A stretch of DNA of 9,444 nucleotides. It comes from JBHIAG01 sp046758465. GTDB taxonomy: Bacteria > Acidobacteriota > Terriglobia > Acidiferrales > 2-02-FULL-67-57. The notes under the pieces are model-generated. The model saw only the letters and a list, made by a program, of their open reading frames with translations, was not told where the DNA came from and searched no databases. Each line of letters begins with the position of its first letter. The first letter of the stretch is position 1. The stretch is taken from positions 1 through 9,444 of the forward strand of contig JBHIAG010000084.1 of assembly GCA_046758465.1 (NCBI GenBank). Reading direction: 5' to 3'. Made by a program: the position numbers and the translations under genes. Shown one piece after another: positions 1 through 6,095 of this stretch.

Positions 1-183
1 GCAGGAAAGCAGAGCCTCAATATCCTTGGCCTGCGCTGCCTTCACGCAACCGGCAAAGGTCTGGCGGATGGCTTGCGCGTCGGCCGCACGCGTGTCGGGC
101 GGGACTTGGGGCTGGCAGGCCAGCGTCAAGCCGATGAGCCCGACGGAAAATACAAACATCCCTAGGAAATGAAGTCGTTGCAT
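1..183 (-). CDS. Putative lipoprotein, NTF2-like/DUF4440 type (3' end missing)
   Basis: Reading the minus strand from an ATG at 183 gives 61 codons without a stop before the window edge, so the C-terminus is missing. The protein starts MQRLHFLG, then has a hydrophobic segment (about residues 6-22) ending in TLAC with Cys23. This looks like a lipoprotein signal peptide, although Thr rather than Leu/Val/Ile at -3 makes the lipobox atypical. After it, residues 34-61 (ADAQAIRQTF...AKDIEALLSC) resemble the first helix of DUF4440/SnoaL-like NTF2-fold proteins, which often begin with a helix followed by 'A-K-D-hydrophobic-E-A-L-L'. A strong SD (GGGGGAGG) lies a few bases before the ATG. The family call rests on one helix and is tentative; the exported or lipoprotein nature is better supported. 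It is divergent from the DUF1015 gene. Confidence 0.6.
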   Translation of the reverse strand, partial: MQRLHFLGMFVFSVGLIGLTLACQPQVPPDTRAADAQAIRQTFAGCVKAAQAKDIEALLSC

Positions 184-270
184 AGGACACCTCCCCCCTT
201 TCTCGTTTCAAGTATGGAGCTTCCCGAACCGTACTCCGGTGACTTGGGGTTGTCAATCTGCCAGCGGCAG

Positions 271-286
271 CCCCGAAACTTCGGGC
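271..286. repeat. Palindromic repeat, core copy 1 (degenerate)
   Basis: CCCCGAAACTTCGGGC differs from the window consensus CCCCGAAGCTTCGGGG at two positions. It is intergenic. Confidence 0.7.
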
Positions 287-291
287 CGCTA

Positions 292-313
292 GGCTGAACA
301 GTAGGGTTCAGCC
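292..313. repeat. Perfect 8-bp hairpin
   Basis: GGCTGAAC (292-299) and GTTCAGCC (306-313) are exact inverted repeats around a 6-nt loop. No T-tract follows, so a terminator role is not supported. It sits just after repeat copy 1. Confidence 0.6.
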
Positions 314-403
314 CACGGGCTTCGGCCCCTGGGCAGGCGATCGGGCGCAAGGCCCGACCCTACCCCCACCCTAACCTGAGTCTCGAAATACGCCCTCTGG
401 GTA

Positions 404-426
404 GGGGCGGGGCTTGTCCCCGCCCC
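404..426. repeat. Perfect 9-bp GC hairpin in a dispersed repeat
   Basis: GGGGCGGGG (404-412), loop CTTGT, CCCCGCCCC (418-426). The preceding CCTCTGGGTAGGG (394-406) recurs exactly at 8117-8129, and a reverse-complement relative (CCCTACCC) lies near 3287-3294. The hairpin therefore belongs to a dispersed composite repeat. Confidence 0.65.
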
Positions 427-447
427 TCCGAAACACCGGCGGGACGC

Positions 448-480
448 CCTTCGATCCCGAAACTTCGGGGCTCAGGACAA
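448..480 (+). repeat. Palindromic repeat with conserved flanks, copy 2
   Basis: The core TCCCGAAACTTCGGGG (455-470) is preceded by CCCTTCGA and followed by CTCAGGACAAGC. Both flanks are nearly identical around copy 3 at 3243-3277, so the repeated unit is longer than the palindrome. It is intergenic, upstream of the DUF1015 gene. Confidence 0.75.
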
Positions 481-600
481 GCCTGGGGGCTCGGCGCGAA
501 ATTAGAATACGACGCCGGCCGGGAGGCTCTTGCTGAGCTGGGGGCAGGTGTGTAAACTGGCATCTTTCATCCGGCATCGGGTATCGTTCATTTTTCGCTT

Positions 601-1962
601 GTGGCCAGCATCTATCCATTTCGCGCCTTCCGCTATAACCCGGAGCGAGCCGGTGCGCCGCTCGAAAAGCTCCTGACGCAGCCCTATGACAAGATTACGC
701 CGGCGATGCAGGCGCGCTACTACGGGCTCAGCCCGCACAACCTGATCCGGCTGGAGCTGGGCAAGCCGGAGCCGGGCGACACCGCCGCCAACAACGTGTA
801 CACGCGGGCGGCGGCGTGGCTGGCCGAGGAACTCCGCCAGGGGGTGTTGGTGCAGGATGCGCGGCCCGCCTTCTACGCCTACTTCCAAGACTACACGGTA
901 CCAGGGACGAAGGAGCGACGGGTGCGGAAGGGGTTGATCGCACTGGGCAAGCTCGAAGACTACGCCGCACGGGTGGTGTATCCGCACGAGCGAACATGGT
1001 CGGGCCCGAAAGCCGACCGGCTGGAGCTGCTGCGGCAGACGCGGACGCAGAGCGGGCAACTCTTCCTGCTCTACGCCGACCCGAAGCGGGAAGTCGAGCG
1101 GGTGCTCAACAAGGCTGCCAAGCAGCCGCCCGCCGCCAACCTGACCGATGAATACGAGGTCACGCACCGGCTGTGGGTGGTGGACGCGCCGGAGGCAATC
1201 GAGCGGCTCCAGGCATTGCTGGCCGACAAAAAGCTGGTCATCGCCGATGGCCATCATCGCTACGAGACCGCGCTCGCCTACCGGGACGAGTGCCGAACGC
1301 AGGGCGCGGGCACGGACGGCCCGCACGAGCGCGCCATCATGACGCTCATCAACATGACGGGGGAAGGGTTGACGATCTTGCCGACGCATCGCCTGGTGCA
1401 CAGCCTGCCCCCGCTGAGCGGGGGCGGGGCGGGGTTCAGCTTCGCCCGGCTGCGCGAGGCGGCAAGCCGCTACTTTGATTGGTACGCCTATCCGTTTGAA
1501 AGCGCCGAGGAGCGCAGGGCGGCCGAGCGGCGCTTCCGAAAGGATTTAGTGGCGCGGGGGCGGGAGCGGCCGACGCTGGGGGTATATGCGGGCGGCGAGC
1601 CGGCTTTCTACTTGTTTCTGCTGAAAATTGACGCCGACCTGGAGGGCTGGCTGCCGGAAGTTTCCCCCAAACAGCGGGCGCTGGACGTGGTGTTGCTGCA
1701 CCGGCTGCTGCTGGAGCGCTGTCTGGGGTTGGACAAGGAGGCGGTGCGGCAGCAGAAGAACCTGCGCTACGTGCGCGAGTGGGAAGAGGCAGTGGGGGCG
1801 GTGGAGCGGGGCGAGGTGCAGGTGGCCTTCTTGATGAACCCCATCCGGCCGGAGCAGGTGGGCGAGGTGGCTCTTGCCGGCGAGGTGCTGCCGCAGAAGT
1901 CCACGGACTTCTATCCCAAGCTGCTCTCGGGATTGACCCTGTATCGGCTCGATGCGCCGTAG
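601..1962 (+). CDS. DUF1015 family protein (function unknown)
   Basis: The protein has 453 residues, within the usual range for DUF1015 (PF06245), a conserved bacterial and archaeal cytosolic family whose biochemical role is not established. Family hallmarks are the N-terminal ASIYPFRAFRYN...PYDKI region (residues 2-32), the YYGLSPHNLIRLELG segment (about 40-54) and the strongly conserved VIADGHHRYETALAYRDE motif, with His218-His219-Arg220-Tyr221-Glu222 probably in the active or binding site. No signal peptide or membrane segment is seen. The GTG at 601 is the only possible start, because an in-frame TAA lies at 553-555 and no ATG, GTG or TTG intervenes; no clear SD precedes it. An 8-bp GC hairpin (1407-1425) lies within the gene at the PPLSGGG stretch. 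An aminotransferase gene follows 74 bp downstream on the same strand, so co-transcription is likely. Confidence 0.9.
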   Translation: MASIYPFRAFRYNPERAGAPLEKLLTQPYDKITPAMQARYYGLSPHNLIRLELGKPEPGDTAANNVYTRAAAWLAEELRQGVLVQDARPAFYAYFQDYTVPGTKERRVRKGLIALGKLEDYAARVVYPHERTWSGPKADRLELLRQTRTQSGQLFLLYADPKREVERVLNKAAKQPPAANLTDEYEVTHRLWVVDAPEAIERLQALLADKKLVIADGHHRYETALAYRDECRTQGAGTDGPHERAIMTLINMTGEGLTILPTHRLVHSLPPLSGGGAGFSFARLREAASRYFDWYAYPFESAEERRAAERRFRKDLVARGRERPTLGVYAGGEPAFYLFLLKIDADLEGWLPEVSPKQRALDVVLLHRLLLERCLGLDKEAVRQQKNLRYVREWEEAVGAVERGEVQVAFLMNPIRPEQVGEVALAGEVLPQKSTDFYPKLLSGLTLYRLDAP

Positions 1963-1968
1963 TTTCGA

Positions 1969-1994
1969 GAAGAGCGGGTGCAGAGCACCTCTTC
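1969..1994 (+). other. Short hairpin between DUF1015 and aminotransferase genes
   Basis: GAAGA...GGTGC (arms within 1969-1981), loop AGA, GCACC-TCTTC (1985-1994) forms a bulged stem right after the DUF1015 stop. No T-tract follows, so this is at best an attenuating or mRNA-stabilising structure. Confidence 0.3.
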
Positions 1995-2036
1995 CAAACG
2001 GACACCGAGTCAATTTACTTGAAGCTGAGGTGAGCT

Positions 2037-3185
2037 ATGCGGGTGCCTGTGTTTGAGATGGAGCGCTGGCAGTCGGTGTGGGAAAACCGGGTGGAGTTGA
2101 ACATCTCCGAGAGCGGCGTGCATCCGCTGACGGCGGAGGAGTTGGTGGAGGATTCGGAGGCGTTGCAGCGGCTGCTGAGCGTGCAGTTGGGCTATCCGCA
2201 GACGAACGGGAGCGAGGAGTTGCGGGGGCGGATTGCGGCGCTCTATCCCGGGGCGCGAGCAGAGAACGTGCTGGTGACCTGCGGCTGCGCGGAGGCGAAC
2301 TACATCGTCACCTGGGCGCTGGTCGAGCCCGGCGACGAAGTGGTGTTCATGCAACCGAACTATATGCAGGTGACCGGGGTGGCGGAAAGCTTCGGGGCGC
2401 GGGTGAAGCCGCTGTGGCTGCGGGAGGAGTTGCGCTGGGGGCCGGAGCTGGAGGCGCTGGAGCGGCTGCTGACGCCGCAGACGCGCCTGGTGGTGATCTG
2501 TAACCCGAACAATCCCACCGGAGCGGTGCTGGAAGAGAAGGCCATCGAGGGGATCTGCGCGGCGGCAGCCAAAGTAGGCGCCTGGGTGCTGGCGGATGAA
2601 GTTTACCGGGGCGCGGAGTTTGCCACCGGCGAGACGCCGGTGCCACCAAACCCGGAGCCAGCAATGACGGCGAGTTTCTGGGGGCGGTACGAGCGGGTGC
2701 TGTGCACGGGGGGATTGTCAAAGGCGTACGGCTTGCCCGGGTTGCGGACAGGCTGGATGGTGGGGCCAGCGAAGCAGATCGAATGGCTGTGGGGCTACCA
2801 CGACTACACCAGCATCGGGCCCACCATGCTGGGCGAGCGGCTGGCGGCGCTGGCGCTGGAGCCCGCGCGCCACGCCCGCTTGCGCGCGCGGACGCGGAAA
2901 ATTCTGCAGAAAAACTATCCCGCGGTGCACGCGTGGGTGGCCCGCCATGACGGCCTGCTTACCCATGTGCCTCCGGCGGCGGGTGCGATTGCATGGGTGG
3001 GCTGGCGCGGCAGGCAGAAGACAGCGGAGCTGGCCGAGACGCTGCGGGAGAGGAAGAGTGTGCTGGTGGTGCCGGGCGAGCAGATGGGGCTGGCGTCCTA
3101 TCTGCGCATCGGGTTTGGGGGTGATGCGGGGCAGCTCACGCAGGCGCTGGCGCGGGTGGACGAACTCCTGGCCGAGTTGGGATAA
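2037..3185 (+). CDS. Class I/II fold PLP-dependent aminotransferase
   Basis: This 382-residue protein is a fold-type I, PLP-dependent enzyme that should transfer an amino group between an amino acid and a 2-oxo acid in the cytosol. Visible landmarks in order: TCGCAEAN (phosphate-binding loop), CNPNNPTG (Cys155-Gly162) with the PLP-contacting Asn, ADEVYRG (Asp187 for the pyridine nitrogen, Tyr190), GGLSKAYGLPGLRTGW with Schiff-base Lys229 and Arg237, and YLRIGFGG with Arg357 as the likely substrate-carboxylate binder. All key residues are present, so it should be active. The N-terminus (ERWQSVWEN...SESGVHPL) resembles an aminotransferase subgroup of unassigned specificity, so the substrate is left open. 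The ATG at 2037 is preceded by GAGGTGAG with normal spacing. It lies 74 bp after the DUF1015 gene, probably in the same operon; a nitrogen or amino-acid link for DUF1015 is only guilt by association. Confidence 0.92.
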   Translation: MRVPVFEMERWQSVWENRVELNISESGVHPLTAEELVEDSEALQRLLSVQLGYPQTNGSEELRGRIAALYPGARAENVLVTCGCAEANYIVTWALVEPGDEVVFMQPNYMQVTGVAESFGARVKPLWLREELRWGPELEALERLLTPQTRLVVICNPNNPTGAVLEEKAIEGICAAAAKVGAWVLADEVYRGAEFATGETPVPPNPEPAMTASFWGRYERVLCTGGLSKAYGLPGLRTGWMVGPAKQIEWLWGYHDYTSIGPTMLGERLAALALEPARHARLRARTRKILQKNYPAVHAWVARHDGLLTHVPPAAGAIAWVGWRGRQKTAELAETLRERKSVLVVPGEQMGLASYLRIGFGGDAGQLTQALARVDELLAELG

Positions 3186-3226
3186 CCGATAACCGTAAAA
3201 CGGAAAGCGGCCCCGCTGAAAAGAAC

Positions 3227-3294
3227 GGGGCAGGCAGGGGACCCTTCGACCCCGAAGCTTCGGGGCTCAGGACAAGCAAGTCCCTGCCCTACCC
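3227..3294. repeat. Nested inverted repeat with core palindrome copy 3
   Basis: The inner perfect 16-bp palindrome CCCCGAAGCTTCGGGG (3250-3265) carries the CCCTTCGA and CTCAGGACAAGC flanks seen in copy 2. Outside these, GCAGGGGAC (3234-3242) pairs with GTCCCTGC (3280-3287) with one bulged G, and partial pairing continues outward. It lies between convergent genes. Confidence 0.7.
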
Positions 3295-3338
3295 AAGCGC
3301 CGAAATCGGGAGTCGAAACGCGGGGTGTTGGGTAGAGA

Positions 3339-3359
3339 CCCGCCTGCGGACGGGCAGGC
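3339..3359. repeat. Second palindromic repeat family, copy A
   Basis: Read on the minus strand this is GCCTGCCCGTCCGCAGGCGGG. It matches the plus-strand sequence at 9362-9383 except for one extra G there. That copy lies inside the holin-like gene. Confidence 0.65.
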
Positions 3360-3447
3360 CCACGGGAAATCGGGGTCCGCAGCTTCGGGAGCAGCCGCAT
3401 CCCTCGCCGCTACCAGTCCCGCGTTGTCTTCACCGTGAGGCGGGGGT

Positions 3448-3792
3448 TTACTGGAAGCTGGCGACGGCCTCGCCCTCGTTCGTGAAGGTCTCGAAGACCG
3501 TGAGCAGGCGGGTGACCTGCAAGGTCTCCTGGAATTTCTTGGTGAGGTTGACGAGCTTGAGCTGGCCGTCCTCGGCCTTGGTCGAGGTGTAGATGGCGAC
3601 CAAAGTGCCGACACCCGCGCTGTCGATGAAGCTAACGTTGCCGAGGTGGAGCAACACTTTTTTCTTGCCGGCGGCCAGCAACTGCTTGACGCGTTCGCGG
3701 AGTTGGTTACATTCCTCGCCGAGAATGATCTTGCCATCAAGGTCGAGGATGGCGACACCACCGACTTCGCGCTTGGTAATCTTCAAAGGCAC
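3448..3792 (-). CDS. STAS-domain anti-sigma-factor antagonist (RsbV/SpoIIAA-like)
   Basis: This 114-residue protein is a single STAS domain. Known relatives are cytosolic partner-switch proteins: the unphosphorylated form binds an anti-sigma kinase and frees the sigma factor, and phosphorylation of one serine blocks this. The order is typical: ITKREVGGVAILDLDGKIILGE strand-turn-strand (residues 5-26), a helix with NQLRERVKQLLAAG, the KKVLLHLGNVSFIDSAGVGTL core with Ser58 as predicted phosphosite in the DSAG loop, and LVNLTKKFQETLQVTRLL near the end. The start is a GTG (plus-strand CAC at 3790-3792) preceded by AAGGAG with 6-nt spacing. No cognate kinase (RsbW type) or phosphatase is in the window, so its partner is encoded elsewhere. 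It lies 42 bp after the zinc-ribbon gene on the same strand, probably co-transcribed. Confidence 0.92.
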   Translation of the reverse strand: MPLKITKREVGGVAILDLDGKIILGEECNQLRERVKQLLAAGKKKVLLHLGNVSFIDSAGVGTLVAIYTSTKAEDGQLKLVNLTKKFQETLQVTRLLTVFETFTNEGEAVASFQ

Positions 3793-3834
3793 GGCTGTCT
3801 CCTTCCCTTGTCGAGTTGGCGTCGCGGGCGCCGG

Positions 3835-3993
3835 CTAGACGAAGTCGGAGCAGGACATGTAGTACCCGCAGCGCTCACACAGCAACTTGCACTGCCGCGC
3901 CTGCAAGCGCGTCCCGCAGCGCGGACAAATGTGCATGGGCTCGATTAGCGTGCCGCGCGCTTGCCGGCTGGCCGACTTCCGCTGCAACGCCAT
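3835..3993 (-). CDS. Small zinc-ribbon protein, 52 residues
   Basis: This short ORF encodes a basic N-terminus (MALQRKSASRQARG, residues 1-14) followed by a compact cysteine-rich module: Cys23-x2-Cys26, Cys35, Cys39-x2-Cys42 and Cys48, ending CGYYMSCSDFV. The pair C23PRC26G and C39ERC42G fits a zinc ribbon with four Zn ligands. An excellent SD (AAGGAG, 5 nt before the ATG at 3993) and the motif content make it a real gene despite its size. The basic tail plus ribbon suggests nucleic-acid or ribosome contact or a protein adaptor, but no function is assigned. It sits 72 bp after the AsmA-family gene and 42 bp before the STAS gene, all minus strand, so a three-gene transcript is plausible. Confidence 0.85.
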   Translation of the reverse strand: MALQRKSASRQARGTLIEPMHICPRCGTRLQARQCKLLCERCGYYMSCSDFV

Positions 3994-4017
3994 GACGGCT
4001 CCTTATAGCACGTTTGC

Positions 4018-4062
4018 GAAAAAAGGAAAACCCATTCGCGCGCGTTCCGGGGCGCGGCTCTC
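4018..4062 (-). terminator. Possible weak terminator after the AsmA-family gene
   Basis: On the minus strand, CGCGC and GCGCG arms around CCCGGAAC can pair just after the AsmA stop, and about nine bases later comes TTTTCCTTTTTT. The gap between stem and T-run is longer than in a canonical intrinsic terminator, so partial read-through into the zinc-ribbon gene is likely. Confidence 0.3.
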
Positions 4063-4065
4063 GAC

Positions 4066-5799
4066 CTAGGGGCTGGTGAGCGGCTGCGGGACACCGGCCA
4101 AAATGAATTTGGGCTCATCGGCCGTCCCGCGCACGCTGAAGGGCACACGCATCATCCCCATCTGCCCGACCGTCTGCGTCATGACCGTGCCCACGGCGCG
4201 GCCAAAGAGGCGGAGGGGGTTTTTGCTGCGCGCTGGCTTCGACTGCCCGCCCCCCTTGAGAACACCCCAGCCCTTGTAGTTGAGCGTCCTGTCAAAACCC
4301 ACACTGCCGGCGAGCGACGCCTTGAGCCCCTCCGCCGCGAGCTTCAGCGACTTACTGTGGGCGCGCTGGCGGGCAATCCGCAGGTCGCCCTCAAAGGCGC
4401 TGAAGCGGGTGTCGCCTTCCGGGACGCCAAGTTGGAAAAACTTAGCCATCTTGGCCAGCGTGCCGCCGATGTTCACCCCAGGGAAGGTTCCGTCGCGCAC
4501 GGCGAAGGAGCCTTGCCCGGCGAGAGTTTCCAGGGGGTCGGCGGCGCCGAGCTGCAACTGCATATCCAGCTTGCTCTCCAGCCGACCGGTTACCTGGCTC
4601 TTGTGCTGCGGGTGGGCGGCCGCACTGATCTGGCCGACGTCGACGCCCTCGACGCTAACGTAGACCCAACTCTGCATCGTCTCCTGCGTAAGATCGATCC
4701 GGGTCGCGCCCGTGTAGGTGCCACCATAGAAGGCCAGGGTCACCGGGTTGATCTCCAAGCGCGTGGTATAGAGCCGCACCCTGGCCGTGAGGTTCTCGGC
4801 GCTGAAGGGCGCAAAGCTCACCCGCTTTACCTTCACGCTGCCTTTGGCCAGCAACTGCGTTGGCCGGCTGCCGCCGCCGCTGGAGCGTGCCGGGCCCGTG
4901 GAGCGCGGCGGGGCGAGCAACGCCGCAATTTCCGGAATGTTCACCTCACCGGCGGCCAGATGGAAATCGGCCACCGGCCGGCCCAAGTTGGGCACGCGCA
5001 GCCGCCCGCTGGCCCGCAGCTTGCCGAGCGCCAACCCGAACTCGCCGGCACCGGCGTAGTTCTTCACCGTCAACTGCCCGCGCGTGAAGCGTAGCGGCTG
5101 TTTCAGCGTCGGGAGAAAAACTTCCACGTTCTCCAGCGGGACTTCGGCCGCGACCTGCTGCCGCCAGTCCGGCTGCGTGAAGTCGAAGTTGCGGGCCTCC
5201 GCCGCGATCCCCGTGACCCGCCAGAGCGGATAAATCTGCTTGTTCTTGCGGCGACGCCAGAACGTGCCCGCGCTCACCTCCACGTTCTCGAGCCGCACCC
5301 GGTCGATCCCGGTCAGCATTACCAGGGGGGCGGCGGCGGTGGTCTCGGCCGAGGTTGCCCGCCGGCGCTGGAGCTTTTCCAGGGTGTCGTAGTTCGTTTG
5401 GCCCGCCTCGTTCTGGAGCAGATTCAGCCGCAGGCCGTCGAAGACGACCGCGCCGAGCTCAACCTCGCGCCGCAGCAACGGCCCCCAGGCCAGCCCCACG
5501 CGAATCCGCTCGATCGCGAGCGTGTCGCCCGCAGGGAAGCCCGGCGGGTTCAGGACGCGGAAGTTGAGCACCTCAACGCGCAGGGGCACGACGTGCAGAC
5601 GAATCTTTTCGATGGCGACCTCGCGGCCGCTCTCTTGCTTGAGCAAGTCAACGATGGCCGTGCGGTAGCGATCCAGATTCAGAAAATAAGGCACGGCCAG
5701 CAGCGCCACCACCAGCAGACCAATCAGACTGCCAACGATCAGGAAAGCTTTGGAACGATACCAGGCGGCCCTGCGGCCGTCCCCATGGGCGGAAGTCAT
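4066..5799 (-). CDS. AsmA-family membrane-anchored protein
   Basis: This 577-residue protein has an N-terminal membrane segment at about residues 18-40 (KAFLIVGSLIGLLVVALLAV) followed by NLDRYRTAIVDLLKQESGREVAIEKI, the typical entry to AsmA proteins. Relatives are inner-membrane-anchored periplasmic proteins of the bridge-like lipid-transfer superfamily, linked to outer-membrane lipid homeostasis. The C-terminal AsmA_2-like region is clear at about 400-540: FAVRDGTFPGVNIGG (Met451 lies in TLAKMAKFF), then FEGDLRI and GSVGFDRTLNYKGWG. The reading frame stays open to 6231 upstream, but the ATG at 5799 is the true start: it has AAGGAGAAGG just before it, the membrane anchor follows directly, and the upstream extension is repeat-derived and low complexity. 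It implies a diderm cell. It is probably first in a minus-strand group with the zinc-ribbon and STAS genes. Confidence 0.9.
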   Translation of the reverse strand: MTSAHGDGRRAAWYRSKAFLIVGSLIGLLVVALLAVPYFLNLDRYRTAIVDLLKQESGREVAIEKIRLHVVPLRVEVLNFRVLNPPGFPAGDTLAIERIRVGLAWGPLLRREVELGAVVFDGLRLNLLQNEAGQTNYDTLEKLQRRRATSAETTAAAPLVMLTGIDRVRLENVEVSAGTFWRRRKNKQIYPLWRVTGIAAEARNFDFTQPDWRQQVAAEVPLENVEVFLPTLKQPLRFTRGQLTVKNYAGAGEFGLALGKLRASGRLRVPNLGRPVADFHLAAGEVNIPEIAALLAPPRSTGPARSSGGGSRPTQLLAKGSVKVKRVSFAPFSAENLTARVRLYTTRLEINPVTLAFYGGTYTGATRIDLTQETMQSWVYVSVEGVDVGQISAAAHPQHKSQVTGRLESKLDMQLQLGAADPLETLAGQGSFAVRDGTFPGVNIGGTLAKMAKFFQLGVPEGDTRFSAFEGDLRIARQRAHSKSLKLAAEGLKASLAGSVGFDRTLNYKGWGVLKGGGQSKPARSKNPLRLFGRAVGTVMTQTVGQMGMMRVPFSVRGTADEPKFILAGVPQPLTSP

Positions 5800-5898
5800 T
5801 GTCCTTCTCCTTGCATCCCCGGACTGGTTGGAGCCCACGCGCCGCGTCCCGGACGTTCGGCCAAGTTGTGCGCAGGTAAGTGACCCGGGTAACCAGCC

Positions 5899-5943
5899 TG
5901 CCCCGTCCCGAAGCTTCGGGACCTCGGGGCGCCTCGCGGCAGC
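5899..5943. repeat. Palindromic repeat, copy 4, in nested hairpin
   Basis: GTCCCGAAGCTTCGGGAC (5905-5922) is an 18-bp perfect palindrome matching the family core in its central 14 bp. Outer arms (CTGCCCCG near 5898-5905, CGGGGC and GGCAG on the right) can extend the structure. Confidence 0.75.
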
Positions 5944-6047
5944 CCTCCCCGTGCGGTACCTCCTTCCTACCAGATTCCCCCCACCCGCGCAACCCGCCTT
6001 TTCACCCCGGTTTCGTCCCGCTGTGTCCTCGGCTTGCCCTGCCGAAG

Positions 6048-6071
6048 CCCCGACGCTTCGGGGTCGAAGGG
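6048..6071 (-). repeat. Palindromic repeat, copy 5, reverse orientation
   Basis: CCCCGACGCTTCGGGG (6048-6063) has one change from the consensus and is followed by TCGAAGGG, the reverse complement of the left flank of copies 2 and 3. It lies 25 bp beyond the repressor stop codon and could help end that transcript. Confidence 0.75.
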
Positions 6072-6095
6072 TTCCGCTGTGCTGAGTTCCGGAGG

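Larger units (their letters stand above)
184..600. other. Divergent repeat-rich intergenic spacer
   Basis: This 417-bp gap lies between the divergent lipoprotein and DUF1015 genes. No credible ORF is seen. It contains two degenerate copies of the CCCCGAAGCTTCGGGG repeat (271-286 and 455-470), an 8-bp perfect hairpin (292-313) and a 9-bp perfect GC hairpin (404-426). The last about 100 bp before the GTG start should hold the DUF1015 promoter, but no convincing -35/-10 pair stands out. Confidence 0.7.
3186..3447. other. Convergent spacer made of inverted repeats
   Basis: This 262-bp gap separates the converging aminotransferase and STAS genes. No ORF is supported. It contains repeat copy 3 nested in a larger imperfect inverted repeat (3227-3294), a CCCGCCTGCGGACGGGCAGG palindrome (3339-3358) that recurs inverted at 9362-9383, and a decayed core copy (3376-3390). 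The structures could stop transcription from both sides, though no T-tract is present. Confidence 0.7.
5800..6095. other. Spacer between AsmA-family and repressor genes, candidate host/phage boundary
   Basis: This 296-bp gap contains the near-palindrome GTGACCCGGGTAAC (5880-5893, one mismatched pair), repeat copy 4 (5899-5943) and repeat copy 5 (6048-6071). The AsmA promoter should lie here but no clear hexamers are seen. No tRNA, integrase site or attachment core is recognisable. Confidence 0.6.

Noticed and set aside
530..558. Promoter-like TTGCTG-17 bp-TAAACT before the DUF1015 gene
   Set aside because: Only 3 of 6 and 4 of 6 matches to consensus; too weak in this base composition to call.
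502..1401. 299-codon minus-strand ORF
   Set aside because: Antisense to the well-supported DUF1015 gene; long open frames on the opposite strand are common in GC-rich DNA and the peptide has no recognisable domain.
4000..4012. Extended -10 (TGCTATAAG) on the minus strand before the zinc-ribbon gene
   Set aside because: It overlaps the SD, so a transcript from it would lack the ribosome-binding site.
4357..5094. 245-codon plus-strand ORF
   Set aside because: Antisense to the AsmA-family gene, whose membrane anchor and C-terminal motifs are clear.
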